A stretch of 64,000 nucleotides of DNA from Aureobasidium sp. EXF-3400 (Eukaryota > Ascomycota > Dothideomycetes > Dothideales > Saccotheciaceae), in NCBI GenBank assembly GCA_024195585.1, contig SWBL01000028.1, forward strand, positions 1 through 64,000. The letters run 5' to 3'. The notes under the pieces are model-generated. The model saw only the letters and a list, made by a program, of their open reading frames with translations. It searched no databases and had not been told where the DNA came from. The position numbers and the translations under genes are program-made. Positions within the stretch are counted from its first letter, which is position 1. Each line of letters opens with the position of its first letter. This document shows, piece after piece, positions 12,607 to 24,444 of this stretch.

Positions 12607-13315
12607 AGCGTTAGGATTGTTGAGATGAAGAGATGGAGTTGTTATGGATTGGCAGTTATTGGGAATGTTGTGAACAAGAGATATGTGGAAATGGAAGACC
12701 TACATCAATATATATATGCTGAGGAAGGAGCTGGCCAACACGTCTAGAAAGGCACTGATCGCAGCAAACGAGCGGTCTCCAACACACAAAGACCAAGAGT
12801 TATACAGTTCAAAGACCTACGATGAATGAGTGAGTGTTGTCTCTAGGTTCTTTGTTGATGATGTTACCAGAAGAGGTAGACCCCTCCGCTATCGCCGATA
12901 AGACATGTCAGCCACAGTTTGCTGGCAGTGGCTTAACTCGTGGCGGTGCACTATGCGGCTCTGCGTAGGGCTGAGCGATGTGGACTTTCAACAACAACCT
13001 TTCGCTGACAACCCCTGATAAATTTGCGAGTTTTCCATACTCTCCTTTTTGTTTGGCTCTTTTTGTCTGAAGCCATCTGTTCGTTTCTTCGTCTGAAATC
13101 TCAATGACAGTAATCTGACGACCAATTCCACGACACCTGTCAACTTCGATCTTTTGACGATAGTCAACGACAAGCTCTTACGCCAAGCACTTGACTCTTG
13201 GACATCCAACGGATTGGTATTCTTTTCGTCAAACGAGCACGACTGCCTCAAAGATAACCAAAGAAGGAATCCAAAAGGGATTCATTCCGTTTCGACAACA
13301 CAGAAACAAGCTGCC

Positions 13316-14156
13316 ATGGGTTTCATCTCTTGGCTGATCACACATCTTGCCCCGGTCTTTCTGGCTACATCGCCTGTTACCAGTTATGCCGACCAGATCT
13401 ACTCGATCCACCGTTCGCGGTCTTCAGCAGGTTTCTCTCTTGACATACCTCTTATTATGCTGGTAGCGTCAATCTTGAAGTGAGTTCAGTTCGTGTCAAA
13501 ACAGAGCCAGAATATGCTCAACTTCCCAATTCCGACGACTAACAGTAGACTGTAGACTATTTTACTGGCTTGGGGCACGCTTTGATACATCCCTTCTGGT
13601 ACAAGCTGGCTTGATGGTGATTGTACAATTCGTCCTCCTACGAGTTGCTCTGCAGAACCGTCCCCTCGCAAGTGCTGCCAGCAACCTCAATCAGCCATTC
13701 GCAGGATCCAGAGAAGGCGATACTCATGTCAAGCGACCTTTCGATTTCTGGCAATGGAAGCAAGCAAAACCATACTGGATGTTCCTGGCATACTTCAGCG
13801 CAACACTGCTGGTTCTCCAGATTTTATTCGGCCGCTTGGATTCCTACGTCGCCCTTCAAGGTTATGTGGCTTTGGGAATTGAAGCTACGTTGCCTCTTCC
13901 TCAGATTATGTCGAATCAGAGGAATCGCAGCTGTAAAGGTTTCCGTTTGAGTGTTCTTGCGAATTGGTTGTTGGGTGATGCCATGAAGATGTCTTTCTTC
14001 TTCCTTGCTGAGAGCACCATTCCTTGGTCGTTCAAGCTCTGTGGTATCTTCCAGGCATGTTGCGATTCTTATCTTGGAGTTCAATATCTTATGTTTGGCG
14101 AGGGACCTGTTGACAGTATTGAGGGTCTTGCGAGAGAGATGAAGAATCTCAGTTAA
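13316..14156 (+). CDS. PQ-loop repeat membrane protein (SLC66A2/ANY1-like)
   Basis: Polytopic membrane protein of the PQ-loop (SLC66) family; the yeast member ANY1 and human PQLC1 act in endosomal/trans-Golgi phospholipid homeostasis. Exons 13316-13479 and 13556-14156 (intron 76 nt, GTGAGT donor, CTAAC branch); 254 aa. Residues 1-55 hold the first hydrophobic hairpin. RLFYW-type sequence with GARFDTSLLVQ follows the intron. A second PQ motif, LPLPQIMSNQRNRSCKGFRL, is followed by more helices and a hydrophilic tail. The first PQ loop is degenerate (ADQ instead of PQ). The start was chosen at the Met beginning the hydrophobic segment; an in-frame Met 54 codons upstream would add a non-conserved leader. 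Confidence 0.85.
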
Positions 14157-14395
14157 GCTACAAGCATACAATGATACAGACGTTTCTATGAGGTAGAAGC
14201 ACGACATCTTTTGGGTTGGACCTACCCAAATCTTGTCGAGAAAAGTGTAACATAGAAAAGCATCGGACTTCCAACGCAGAATTTCAGGACTATCATACTA
14301 CAATCTATTGTTTGAGAAGCAGTTTCCTAGATAGGACATTTGTTTCGCAAGACCGAACAGATATGTATAGATTTTCATCCACAAGGGAGCGTAAC

Positions 14396-14400
14396 ATTGG
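14396..14400 (-). promoter_or_regulatory. CCAAT pentamer upstream of the HapX-like gene
   Basis: A CCAAT box (reverse complement ATTGG) lies about 290 bp before the start. CCAAT-binding complex sites occur in front of iron-regulated fungal genes, but a 5-mer is frequent by chance, so this is weak evidence. Confidence 0.3.
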
Positions 14401-14632
14401 TCTTCTCTATCGTTGACAGTAATCCTCCACCATAGGCATGTACAGTCAACGGCAGCGATACTTGCTCTTCCTTATCAAATAATGGTTAATGGAATGTTTC
14501 TCGGACTTTTAGTATTGCAGAGCCTCAAGTTGAAGGATCATGAGCCAAGATGGCCGATGGCGCATGGACCAGACGCAGCGATTTCGGCGTGCCAAGGCCA
14601 AGGCGCAAAAGACGACAGGCCACTTTCATCCG

Positions 14633-14641
14633 ATCAGATAA
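14633..14641 (+). promoter_or_regulatory. SreA-type GATA site ATCAGATAA
   Basis: An exact match to ATCWGATAA, the site bound by the siderophore-type GATA repressor SreA in aspergilli. It lies 50 bp upstream of the chosen HapX-like start. In Aspergillus, SreA represses hapX when iron is sufficient, so the placement is meaningful. About one chance match per 64 kb is expected, so the position, not the motif alone, is the argument. Confidence 0.5.
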
Positions 14642-14690
14642 GATCAGTCCATATCCATCTACCCTCGGTTTCGACCACCACAAGTGCATC

Positions 14691-16205
14691 ATGACGACTT
14701 TGGCATCTCAACCACAACCCTCGGCCTTCCGTCCGACCAACATACAGGATGGCCAGTCTGTCGCCCTGTTCCGCTCTGCTGGTGACGCTGCCCCTCCCCA
14801 GTTGAAGAGGAGCTTTGGCTCGTTGGACAGTGTAATGGACGACCACTCGTAAGTCGCTACTATCTTCGAGTCTACTCGTGCATACTCGTAAGCAAAGGCA
14901 GATCGACTGACCTTGCCTTCTCAGGTCACCCGTATCAGCAGCATCTCCAGAGGAAGCACCACCCGGCAAGATGGCCATTCCCCGAGCTGCGAAGCGACCT
15001 TGCGACGACTCAACCGTCTCCAATGGCCCACTCAGCAGAGAAATTACCCTCAAGCCTCGACCGAAGCCCGGCCGCAAACCTATGGCCGACCAAAACGACT
15101 CTTCGGACAAGCGGAAGACGCAGAATAGAATTGCACAACGCCATTTCCGTGACCGTCGTGCTCAAAAGTGTAACGATCTTGAGATTGAGAACACACAGTT
15201 GAAGGAGACTCATCGTGTTGAGATGTCTGCTTTGCGGGAACAGCTCATGCAACGCGACGCCCATATTGCAGCACTCTTGGCTGAGAAGGTTGATGCCGTT
15301 GCTGAGAGGGCTCGTGTCGACTCAGAGTGTGGCCAACTTAGAGAACGTAATGTGGTGCTGCAGAGAGAACTTGGTATGTTTTATATCCTTCTCGCTCTCA
15401 CATTGCATGAGAACTGTACTAATCATCCAACTCAGATGCCGCCAAGCTTCATCATGCCAATGCTCATGCTCCTCATCCCCAGCGCCCTGCTATTGCATCA
15501 AACTTTGTCTCATCAGTTCATCAAATACTCACTCCTCCATCGGACAACGATCCTCACGACGAGTACGAAGTAGACTTCACAAACATCTACGCCACACGTA
15601 AACCATCAGCATTCACATCCGGACTCGGCACAGACGAACACTGCGGTTTCTGCAGCGACGTCGAAAACTGCATCTGTCGCCAACAGGAGGAACTCAACAA
15701 CAAGAGTTTACCCAGCCTTCCTCCTATCGATTCATCCCGTGCTGTCACTCAAATAAAACCACACTCTGATGTCACCACCCCCAGTTTCCTTGAAGCTCGT
15801 ACTGAAGCTTCAGGACCGGGTACTTGTGACATGTGTCTCGCCGACCCCGAGAAAGCCCGTCAATGCAAAGAACTCGCCGAAGTAGCCTTCAAAGAACAAG
15901 AAGCCGCTGCGTCCACCCAGGACAACTCCTCTAGAGACACAGGCACCGTCACCCTCCGCCGCCTCAAACAACTCGACCCACCAAAACACACCGAGCGAAC
16001 TTCCTGCTCTGACTTTTTCCAACAAGCTCAGCAGAGAAATGTTAGACTCAGACGAGATGACTATCAACAGATTAAACATGTGTATCGTGTTGATAGCAGG
16101 TCTGAGCATTCGCCTTATATGGAAATGGATACGCAGGATGCTGCTCATGCTTTGGCTGCGCTATCCAGACAGGACACTAGGTCTGGGATGGATCGCCAAG
16201 CTTAA
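14691..16205 (+). CDS. HapX-like bZIP iron-responsive regulator
   Basis: Nuclear transcription factor that joins the CCAAT-binding complex to reprogramme iron use (known for HapX). Exons 14691-14848, 14925-15373 and 15436-16205; 458 aa. Residues 90-105 contain a CBC-interaction motif ending in PRPKPGRKP. A bZIP basic region, KRKTQNRIAQRHFRDRRA, follows at about 115-132, then a leucine/coiled-coil stretch to about 200. Two cysteine-rich motifs follow: CGFC-x5-C-x-C near 272 and GTC-x2-C-x2-DP-x5-C near 331-346. Both are typical of the iron-sensing regions of HapX. The canonical Trp before the PRPKPGRKP core is replaced (REITLK), so a paralogue is possible. An in-frame Met at 14550 could give 47 extra residues. 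Both introns have good donors and acceptors. Confidence 0.85.
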
Positions 16206-16952
16206 TTGTTTCATGATGAAAATGTTGGGGATGATATAAACTGCTTTTTGAGGCGTTTTAGGAGGGTGGTTCTTTCCTTGGGAAGAGGTTGTTGGGGCGC
16301 TTGATGTCTATCGCGCATGCTTTTTGTTCTCTGATGTAGATTTTGAATGTTCATTCTGTAGATAAGTGGATCACGTATCTTTGTATCCTCTCAGTCTTCG
16401 CTATTGTCTATGTTCACAACGCAAATCAGCAAACACATAAGTGCAATGGTGGTAGCGGAAATCTCATGTGCGTACCCGGTGTTCGAGGCTGTGATCTAAC
16501 TTCACTTGACGGCTACCAGAATCACTGTATATCACTCGTAAACACACGGAAGACCTATAAGAAAGAGGCCAAGATATCCATGTACCCGGCCAGTCGGTGT
16601 CGCTCATGCTCACCCGAGCACCTTTCCAGCTCTTCCGTCTACCCGCATGATATGGCAGACCAGCACAGCTACTCGATTACTACGAGCCTACACAATTGCA
16701 ATCACATATCTCACTGCTCACGGTACTAGCCCGGTGGATTTCGCACTATGGACCCGGCCTAATGAATTGGAATAAAGTATGAATTGATTGAGTCTAGCAA
16801 GATTCGTCTCTGATGTGAGACACGATAGCAAGCGAATTTTGGCTCTTCTGCAAGAGCCCCAAAAATCTCTCTCTTGCTTGATATGGACGCATTTGTCCCT
16901 TTAAACCTCCGTGATGATGCTGGTGCAATGCGATATCTGCATAAGGGAAGCG
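16206..16952. other. Intergenic, convergent 3' ends
   Basis: Between the HapX-like stop (+) and the SUMO-protease stop (-). A 128 aa open frame at 16343-16729 has one hydrophobic segment, but no homology I recognise and no splice support. I regard it as non-coding. Confidence 0.5.
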
Positions 16953-19900
16953 TTATGATCGCTTCTGCACCAATACCATTCCGCCCTCTCCCTGTTCGTA
17001 GTCTTCTTCTTCTTCTTCTTCTACCTCAGTTTGGGCATATTCAGTGGCTTGACGAAGCTGATTGAAAAAGCTTTGTTCGTTGCTGAAAGTACTGGGCTGA
17101 TTGTTGTCCTGGCCGAGATGGCTGTAATTTTCGCGATCGTCAGGTTCGGCACTGTCGTTGAGTTCGTCAGGGCTACCGCCGGCATCGCCAAACAACATCT
17201 CGTCCGGGACAGGGCGTCTCTCTATCGATGGAGGTCTACGAGACGGCGATCTCGGGTAGAGAGTCGACTTCAGAAGACTGGTCTTCTGCATCGGCGCTGG
17301 TGGCGGCTTCACGGGCGAGCTCTGGACCATCCTAGAGTCTGCATACGCCGCTGGAGGTTTCAGAGGCGAACTCCTCTGTACGGCTGGAGGTCCTGGACTG
17401 GCAGAATCGTTGTCTTGACTCGCCAACCTGAGAAGACGCGCCTTTTCCTTCTTCCTTTGCTTTTTGGCGGAGCTCTGCTCTTCCTCAAGTTTGATCAACT
17501 TGTCACGTATTTCTGCTCGCTTCTTCGATGGATCAAAATCGGCAAAGTCGTTGTCGCGATCAAGCTCGCGAGACATTACCTTGCGAACAAACTCTGCAGG
17601 ATCGCGGACGAAAGCTTCCATGTATCCGATCAAGTAGACACCGCAGTCACAAAAATTCGTTTGCTGAGGTAGACCACGAGCTGTTAGTCCTTTGAGTGCA
17701 GTATACTCAAATTCTAGACCTCGTTTGTCGCGACCTTCGTGAACGACGTATTGCTTCAGATTCTTGATCTCCTGAGGGTGAGTGCCGCCCAATGAATCAA
17801 GGAGGATAAGAGCAGGTCTAGGGATAGTCAGCATATTTTCTTTGTACTGAGTGTGAGACGAGGCAACATACGTGTTAGGGTCCGTCTTTGGCAATGGAGG
17901 CGCCTGCTTTTTACCCTTGCGCGAAATTGACTTCAACTTGGCAAGAGGAGGGAATTCCTTTTCTTGCTCTTGAGAGCCATCGAGAGAAATACGTTTCACA
18001 CCCTGTGATAGACCATCGTCCTTGGCTTCCTGAGGCGACTCTGGGATCTCAATCTCGGTTTGCACTGTTGTCTGAGATTGTGTGGGCTCTTCGATGGTTG
18101 GTTGTAGTTCAGCTTTGGGTCCTTCTTCTTCATCGTCTAGGCCATCCAGGTTCAGTTTTCGTTCAAGTTTGTCGAGATTGCAAATGATGACCAAGAACCA
18201 GTGATATTGGGTGTTGATTGGGACCGCAACGTACGGATGACTGAACAAATCAATGTTCCTGGTCCAGCGCTTCACGCCGTCGTAGTTGAACCCTTTCTTT
18301 TTCGAAGGAAGACTGGTGAGAGTCTCATAGAAGAACGAATTGAATATATGCGCCTTGCCCTTCAACTCTGGATTGTTCTCCTGCATCTCTCGAAGACAGA
18401 ACAAGATAATGTTGTCGTTGAGAAGCTCGCCATCGTCCAGTCGTGCAATATCTTCAGCATCAATAGTAGTTCGACTCGGCCCCACAGCGGGATATACCAA
18501 GGGGGCATCCCACTTGGGAATACCATGTTTTACAGTCCATCGCTCAATCTCTGGCTCTGCGGGTCGCGCGGCTTTGCCACCGTCTTTACTCTGAAGCCTT
18601 CCACTGGTTCTCACAGGTGTAGCTTGTTCGATTCGAGGTTTAGGTGGCGGCAAAGAATGATCTTGCGCTGCTTTGGCGACAGGCTGGTTGGTGTATTCGG
18701 TTTTCATCTGGCGAGTCAATCTTGGCGTGGGTGCTTGGCTGGTAGCCTCAGGAAGCGGAAATCCGCTCTGTGCCGCTAAGGTTCGCTCTCGGTTGGTCGG
18801 CTCACTTCGACGATGGATCATGGCGTCTAACTCAGGGTTGGTTGACGCGGCTGCTGGGATGAAGTACGACTCGGAGGCCTGGCGTACATGCGTGAACTTG
18901 ACTCTGCAACAGTGTCAGCTCTGATAGTCAACTCGGCTGTTACTACTTACGGTTCCAAATTCTTGACCATCGCTTTTGAATTCATGTCATCGACAACGTC
19001 CAAGAAGGTATCGCGATCGTCTGACGTATTGAACTCAAACAAGATGCGACCACTCGATATACCGCCCTTGGCTCCTTGCAGTATGACTACCGTCGAGCTT
19101 TCCAGATCGCAAAACACATCTTTGGCGTGTTTGCTGCTAACCTGAATAATCTCGCCTTTATGACAAAGCATATCGCCGTTCTTGGTAAATTGCATGGCCT
19201 TGTCTGCCCAAGAGTAGATGAGATGAAGGTTTTTCATGCTGCCAGCCATCATACGAAGCGACGTTAAGGAAGCAATAAGTGGTTCTCGGATTTCCGGCTT
19301 CTTGGGCTTCGTGAGCTTCGTGAGCGTCTTGGGCTTCGTGAAATGTGTAGAAGTGATAGCATTCGGAGACGGGGACCGGGGCGTTACAGCCTTGTTGGTC
19401 TTCCGGGCCGACGATCGAATCGCGGGATCGCGTGACAGTTCGTCTTCGCTCAAGTCTTCCACGACTTGTGGCGGTTGCATGATTCGGGAAGTGTTTGAGG
19501 TTGACTGCATCCTGTTTATGAGTTTTGACTCAGCCTGGCGTGTTTCTGGAACCAGATCAGGTTCCCCATGATCTCTTTTGAACATGGCCGCTAGAGGAGG
19601 CGAGCGTGGCGTCCACTCACTGGCTGTGTGATGTGTGGGACGAGGCACGTTGTGCTGCTCAACAAGAATCTGAACATCATCATCGTCGTCGACAGAAACG
19701 GGATCAATGGCAGCGCCGTGTTGACGAGGGGAGCTGTGCTGTGTCGGTCCAGATTTGGGCTTACGACCCTTTTTCTTGCCGTTGTTAAGTATTCCGTGTG
19801 CATCACGGGCTTCATCGTGGCCAAAGGGATTGGACCTCTGACTGCGAGTCTCTTGGCTGTTTATGCTGATGGCGCTGATGCTCGGCTGTCGTTCAAGCTT

Positions 19901-20957
19901 GGTTGAAGAACGACCTTGCAGGCCACGGTTGAAGAATTCATCGTCTGGCAAGTCGTCAAACTCTTGCGGATATACATGACTTGTCTTTTGTCGTTTGATA
20001 GGACTACTCGAGACATTCTGTCCACGAGAGGTTGTCGTGGCCAGAGCGTTCACCCCAGGGCCTAGTCGGTTCAAGGTGTTTATTGGCTTGGGGCCGCCTG
20101 GAGGCTTTCTCTTCATGTCTATCGTAGAACCCCACTCGTCTTGTGGTACGGATATGGGGGTAGAGCCTTGCGTCGAGCTGGAGAAGATTAGTCAAGGCGA
20201 GTATCAAACACAGTTGGATGTGCATACGGGTACGATCCTGGAAACAATCTCTTCTCGTCGGAACTGGGCAATGTGCGTCGTTGTTTTACTCGCTGATGGC
20301 CTCGGACACTGCGACGATATGTTCAGATCATGTTTCGACAAAGGGTCAGATGTGACCTACTCGGTGGGCGATGTGCTTCGCTTTTTGACGGAACTTTGCT
20401 GCGGGTGTAATTGTCGAGCACTGGACTCTTCTTCTATGTGGCTGAGGCAAGGTCAGACGATGTACGGCGACAGTTTCTCGGGTGTGGTCTACTCTTTCGG
20501 GGATGCAATTCGTCTCTTGCGGCTGCTCGACAGTGTATTTTCTCTTTTGCTTCGCGGCTTTTCCTCTGGGCTGGGACGACTCGGTCAGATTGGAACGCGG
20601 ACGGTAAGGTGGCTGTTGCCTACTGTCTCGGAGATGCGATTGGTGTTGAGTGTGTCGCGGATCGCGTGCGAAGACGTTTGGATCGAGAGAGGTCTTCTGG
20701 ACTGTGGGAAATTTGTCAGGTTGTACGAGTCGACAGATTTCCAGGTGGGGCGTACCTCGTCGGCGATGTGCGGTGGTTCGATTGTGCTCTGATGTCCTCA
20801 CTCGGCTGCTCATGGTCCTGTTCGACGTTCGACTTAGTCTTGGTGGCATAGCTTCACTGCCTTGGTAGTGTCTTACCTTGGAGTCGGAATCGTTTCCTAT
20901 GAGTGTGTCGAAGGTCCGCTTGACGCCTCCCACGAAACTATTGACAAGGCCGGCCAT
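16953..20957 (-). CDS. Ulp2-type SUMO protease with a duplicated-exon N-terminus
   Basis: Cysteine protease (family C48) that removes SUMO chains, probably nuclear. Nine exons: 20957-20877, 20817-20756, 20701-20624, 20570-20493, 20441-20361, 20308-20228, 20177-18951, 18903-17872 and 17817-16953; 1194 aa. Catalytic residues are His in YHWFLVII (about 797), Asp in ILLDSLGG (about 914) and Cys in FCDCGVY (about 965). An acidic insert of about 100 residues between His and Asp is typical of the Ulp2/SENP6-7 branch. The tail is disordered, Pro/Ser-rich and ends with an acidic run. Exons 3-6 (78, 78, 81 and 81 nt, all phase 2-2) encode related basic repeats ending near SP. Intron 8 (54 nt) is a stop-free multiple of three. 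Starting instead at the Met at 20116 would still give a full protease; the extra exons join it in frame, which supports the longer model. Confidence 0.85.
20228..20701 (-). repeat. Tandemly duplicated exon-intron units in the SUMO protease gene
   Basis: Four successive units, each an exon of 78, 78, 81 or 81 nt plus an intron of 50-53 nt. All exons are phase 2 at both ends. The first two encode peptides identical at 12 of 25 positions by hand alignment (shared PE, RSKR and IASP). The second and fourth share R-x-K, TL and SS at the same offsets. Introns 3-5 begin with a similar GTAG(G/A)(C/T) donor, and all four have a CTGAC or CTAAT-type branch point. The preceding 62 nt exon ends similarly (TSP). 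Confidence 0.7.
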
Positions 20958-22386
20958 GGATCATATCGGACGAGGGAGAACATGTGCACACATCTGTTGC
21001 AAGGAACACACGTCTGGAAGGCGCTTTGTTGGTGACTGCCCGCACGCGCAAACTTTTGGACTCGTCGTTAATGTTTCTATTGTTTCCCGACGCCGCTGTC
21101 TCGCTTCCCGTTTGCCATCGACCTTGGACCTGTGCCTGCCCTTCTCGGTTCAAGTACGGTCTGGATAGGTATATTGCAGCTTCTCCCTAACCTCATATGA
21201 CTATTGACATCATCTGCTGCCGCGTCTGTTCTTTGGTATCGCTCGATATCTCGGACCGTTGCTATCCGCATGCGGAAGTCATTGACATGCTGGTCATGTG
21301 CCCGACTTGATCAGTAATACCATGACTCGTGACGACCCACCAAGACGAAGGTCAGACTTCAACAACACCGATCCTTGACTTCTAGCTATATGCTTGCATA
21401 CATCCCTTCATATTTGAGGAATCCTTCGACGAAAGATTGACACGCATTCACGTTGAGTAGCTGATAGTTATGTCTGTACTCCGTTTCCGACTCAGCCTTC
21501 TTTCTGGCACGCCACAGGCACTTCCACCAGGGTTCCAAACATCTGGACAAAGCCACCAGCACTTTATTACACCTTGCCACTGGTCGAAGATCGGATCGTA
21601 GATTGAATATCAAGTCTAACAGACTACTCTAAAACAGAGGCAGGATCTGAAAAGCTCATCTCCATCGCATGTAAGAGTATAGGATGGGAACGCATGAGGG
21701 CTGCCTGTTGTCAACACTTACGCGTCTCAGACCCTCGCATCTTAGCGTTGACCACAGAATGAAACGCAGGCAAACATCCATCGGACAATCATTTTTGGCC
21801 ATTTGGAACCATGAGCGCCAATCACCCATTTCCCGGTCCTCTTATAGAAAGCGATGGCTGAGCGACCGCACTATGGAGCGGCTGTCCAAGAAGGCTGTAC
21901 ATGACCAATGCAGCCTTGCCTGACCTCTGCCGAGAATGTCGAAACGGGAGCCATCTGGGTGTTCTCTATCGCGCCACATGTGTACATACGCTATACACAG
22001 AAATAAGCACTACTGCACAGACGTGGAGCTGCTGCAAGCATGGATTGCAGTTCATCATCTCCAAAGATCCCTACCTGAACGATCCAACATTCTCCAGATA
22101 TGCTCGATTGGATGTTTCATCTAAGTATGTGAAGCATACAGAGCTCTGTGAGCCCCTGAACAATATTCTAAGAGGACACCACCACCATGATGAGGCCCGA
22201 AGGTCTCGATAGCGTCTTCATCTACTGGTCCATATGCAGCATGCCGCAAAGCTGCAAGCCACTCCAAGGCTTGTTGGCTGCTTCCCGTCTGGACGATCCC
22301 ATCACTACTGCAGCGGTCTTAAAAGGCAGAAGTGTCCCACTGCCACAAAACCTACGATTCGCTATGTTATTTTCTCGTTGTTAAGC
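20958..22386. other. Intergenic, divergent promoters
   Basis: 1.4 kb between the SUMO-protease start (-) and the DUF3176 start (+). It holds only short overlapping frames. A segment at 21684-21790 resembles sequence on the far side of the DUF3176 gene. Confidence 0.5.
21684..21782 (+). repeat. Diverged direct repeat, upstream copy
   Basis: Shares with 24579-24648 the block CTGTTGTCAACACT then ACGCGTCTCA (21705-21729, one mismatch in 25), a flanking GATGGGAAC and a later AACGCA-GCAAAC stretch, in the same order with indels. Both copies keep the frame LLSTLTRL. It flanks the DUF3176 gene. Confidence 0.5.
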
Positions 22387-24444
22387 ATGGCCGACTTCGA
22401 GATGGATTCCCTTGTCCCAAACCATCGACCTGGGTTGCAGTCACGATCCTCTTCTCTTACAGCATCTTACTCCAGGCAGCTACAGGATATTGACACTCAC
22501 TATCATGATTCGGCAAGTTCAATCGCTCTTCTCAGTCCCGAGCCTACCGATATCGAAGAAAAGGTCCGGGACCGTATGTTAACAACAGAGATTGCTCCAG
22601 CCAAGGATTTGGACCCGAACCCAAGATCCGCTGCCACAGATAGTGCGAGCTCATCATTTCAGTATAGAGACGCTCGCGCCTGGTGGTCTGACTGGTGGCT
22701 CCCTGAGATACTGGCACTCGTTTTCAGTGTCGTGTGCCTCGGTTCTATTGTTCTTGTGCTCGAAAGAGTAGATGGCAGACCGTTATCCGAGTGGCATTCT
22801 TTCGTCCAAGGCAGCGTGCCTGGCGGGCATATTATGTCGATGGCACCCAACTCGGTTATCTCGTTTCTCTCAACCATCGCCAAATCCTGTCTTGGTTTCA
22901 CCGCAACTGCGTGTATCAGTCAGGTGAAATGGCTTCATATGCAGAAGGAGAGACGCAGCTTAACGAGTCTGCAAATTTTTGATGATGCAAGCCGTGGTCC
23001 CCTCGGTGCTATCGGTCTATTTCTCACAGCAGAGACGGCTTCGTCTGTGGCTGCAGTGGGCGCGCTAATTACACTTGCGGCGCTCGTGATAGACCCATTC
23101 ACTCAGTTGGTTATTACCTACCCGTTACAGCAAGTATCCTCAGAGAATGGGATAGCCCTCATCTATACTTCTTCGATATATGACTCGGGAGCGACAATAC
23201 AACGTAAGTCTTCCACACGTCTCGCACTTGATCATCCAATCTTGTTTGGCTAATCAGTTGTAGTGACGGCCGATGATATATCCGAGACTTACCTTAACGT
23301 TCCGATGCTAGGAGCCATCTATAATGGCATATACGATCTCGACTTGCACGACACACCCATCTGCTCTACAGGCAATTGCAAATGGGAGGGATGGGTTCCG
23401 TCGCTTGCAGTGTGCTCGAAGTGCACCGACGTCACTGACAAGGTCAACAAAAGTTGTGGTCACCTCTCTCGTGATTCCATGACATACGGTTCCAGCGTAG
23501 ATCCTACCAATAAGACGTGCAATCTAACTACACTTTCTGGCCTGGAGGTGTCCACTTTATTCCATTCCAATACAAGCACCATGGCCAACAACACTGTTGG
23601 AGTTCTCGATTACAACGACGGTATGACGCTCCTCTGGATGGCATCGGCAATGGCACGAAACGATCAGATGAACCCAGCGAGAGTCTCGCTCACAGCACCA
23701 AGCAATGGGTCATCTTACATAGTCTCTGACTGCACTCTCCAATGGTGTTACCAGTACGACAACGACGTTCAGATCGTCAATGGATCCATTACAAACCGTG
23801 ACACATGGTTGATAGCTCATCGCAATGCCACCAATAGCCTTCCTGCCATTGACCCCATGGCCAATCCTGTATGGAATGCCAGCTTTGCGCACGATCCATT
23901 ACCGAATACCTCCAACATCGAGGAACCAGTCCCGAATTTCAACATCTCCATCAACCACGCAGACACTCTCTGTATCAGAGACTACCTGGCCAGCATATTG
24001 GGGAAGGCATGGGCGGGTCAATCTTTCGAAGCTCCTTGGATGGATGTGACTCTTTATGCCTCTCAGAATGTATCTCTGATGATGGATCATCTGGCTGCAA
24101 GTATGACCAAACACATCCGCGCCAGCAGAAATGCTACGAGTGTTCCCGGACAGGCGTTGACGACTGTCACATACGTCAAGGTGCACTGGGCCTGGCTATC
24201 GCTCTTGATCGCCACGACTGGCATGTCGATAATATTCCTCTCGATGGTCGTCATCCTAAGTCATATCAGCGCCACGTTCCTCTGGAAGTCAAACAGCTTA
24301 GCGCTCCTCTTCCATGGACTGGAAGGCTGGTCATCGACAGAGCTTGATGCCACATCAGTTGCTACAATGACAAAAATGGCCAGGACCATGGATGGTCAGT
24401 TGAAGCGGGACTCCGATGGACTTCTCAAGATTGTTAGGAGTTAG
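22387..24444 (+). CDS. DUF3176-family membrane protein
   Basis: Multi-pass membrane protein of unknown function, common and often multicopy in Pezizomycotina. Exons 22387-23203 and 23264-24444 (intron 60 nt, GTAAGT donor, TAG acceptor); 665 aa. A polar Ser-rich cytosolic N-terminus of about 95 residues leads to WWLPEILALVF and a first membrane helix. Two more hydrophobic segments precede about residue 260. A large extracytoplasmic domain follows, with many N-x-S/T sequons and cysteines (ICSTGNCKWEGW is a family hallmark). A C-terminal helix (WAWLSLLIATTGMSIIF) and a short cytosolic tail end the protein. The start is the Met after an in-frame stretch beginning at 22234 that looks non-coding. 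Diverged repeats flank the gene. Confidence 0.85.

Noticed and set aside
16343..16729. 128 aa frame with one hydrophobic segment
   Set aside because: No homology, no splice support, lies between two convergent genes.
17031..17672. 213 aa plus-strand open frame
   Set aside because: Antisense to the coding strand of the SUMO protease; no support.
19995..20792. 265 aa plus-strand open frame
   Set aside because: Antisense shadow of the SUMO-protease exons; it spans their introns and has no recognisable domain.
20346..20957. 203 aa unspliced minus-strand frame at the start of the SUMO-protease locus
   Set aside because: It reads through six well-formed introns and ends without a domain. The spliced reading joins the downstream protease frame and yields repeated peptides.
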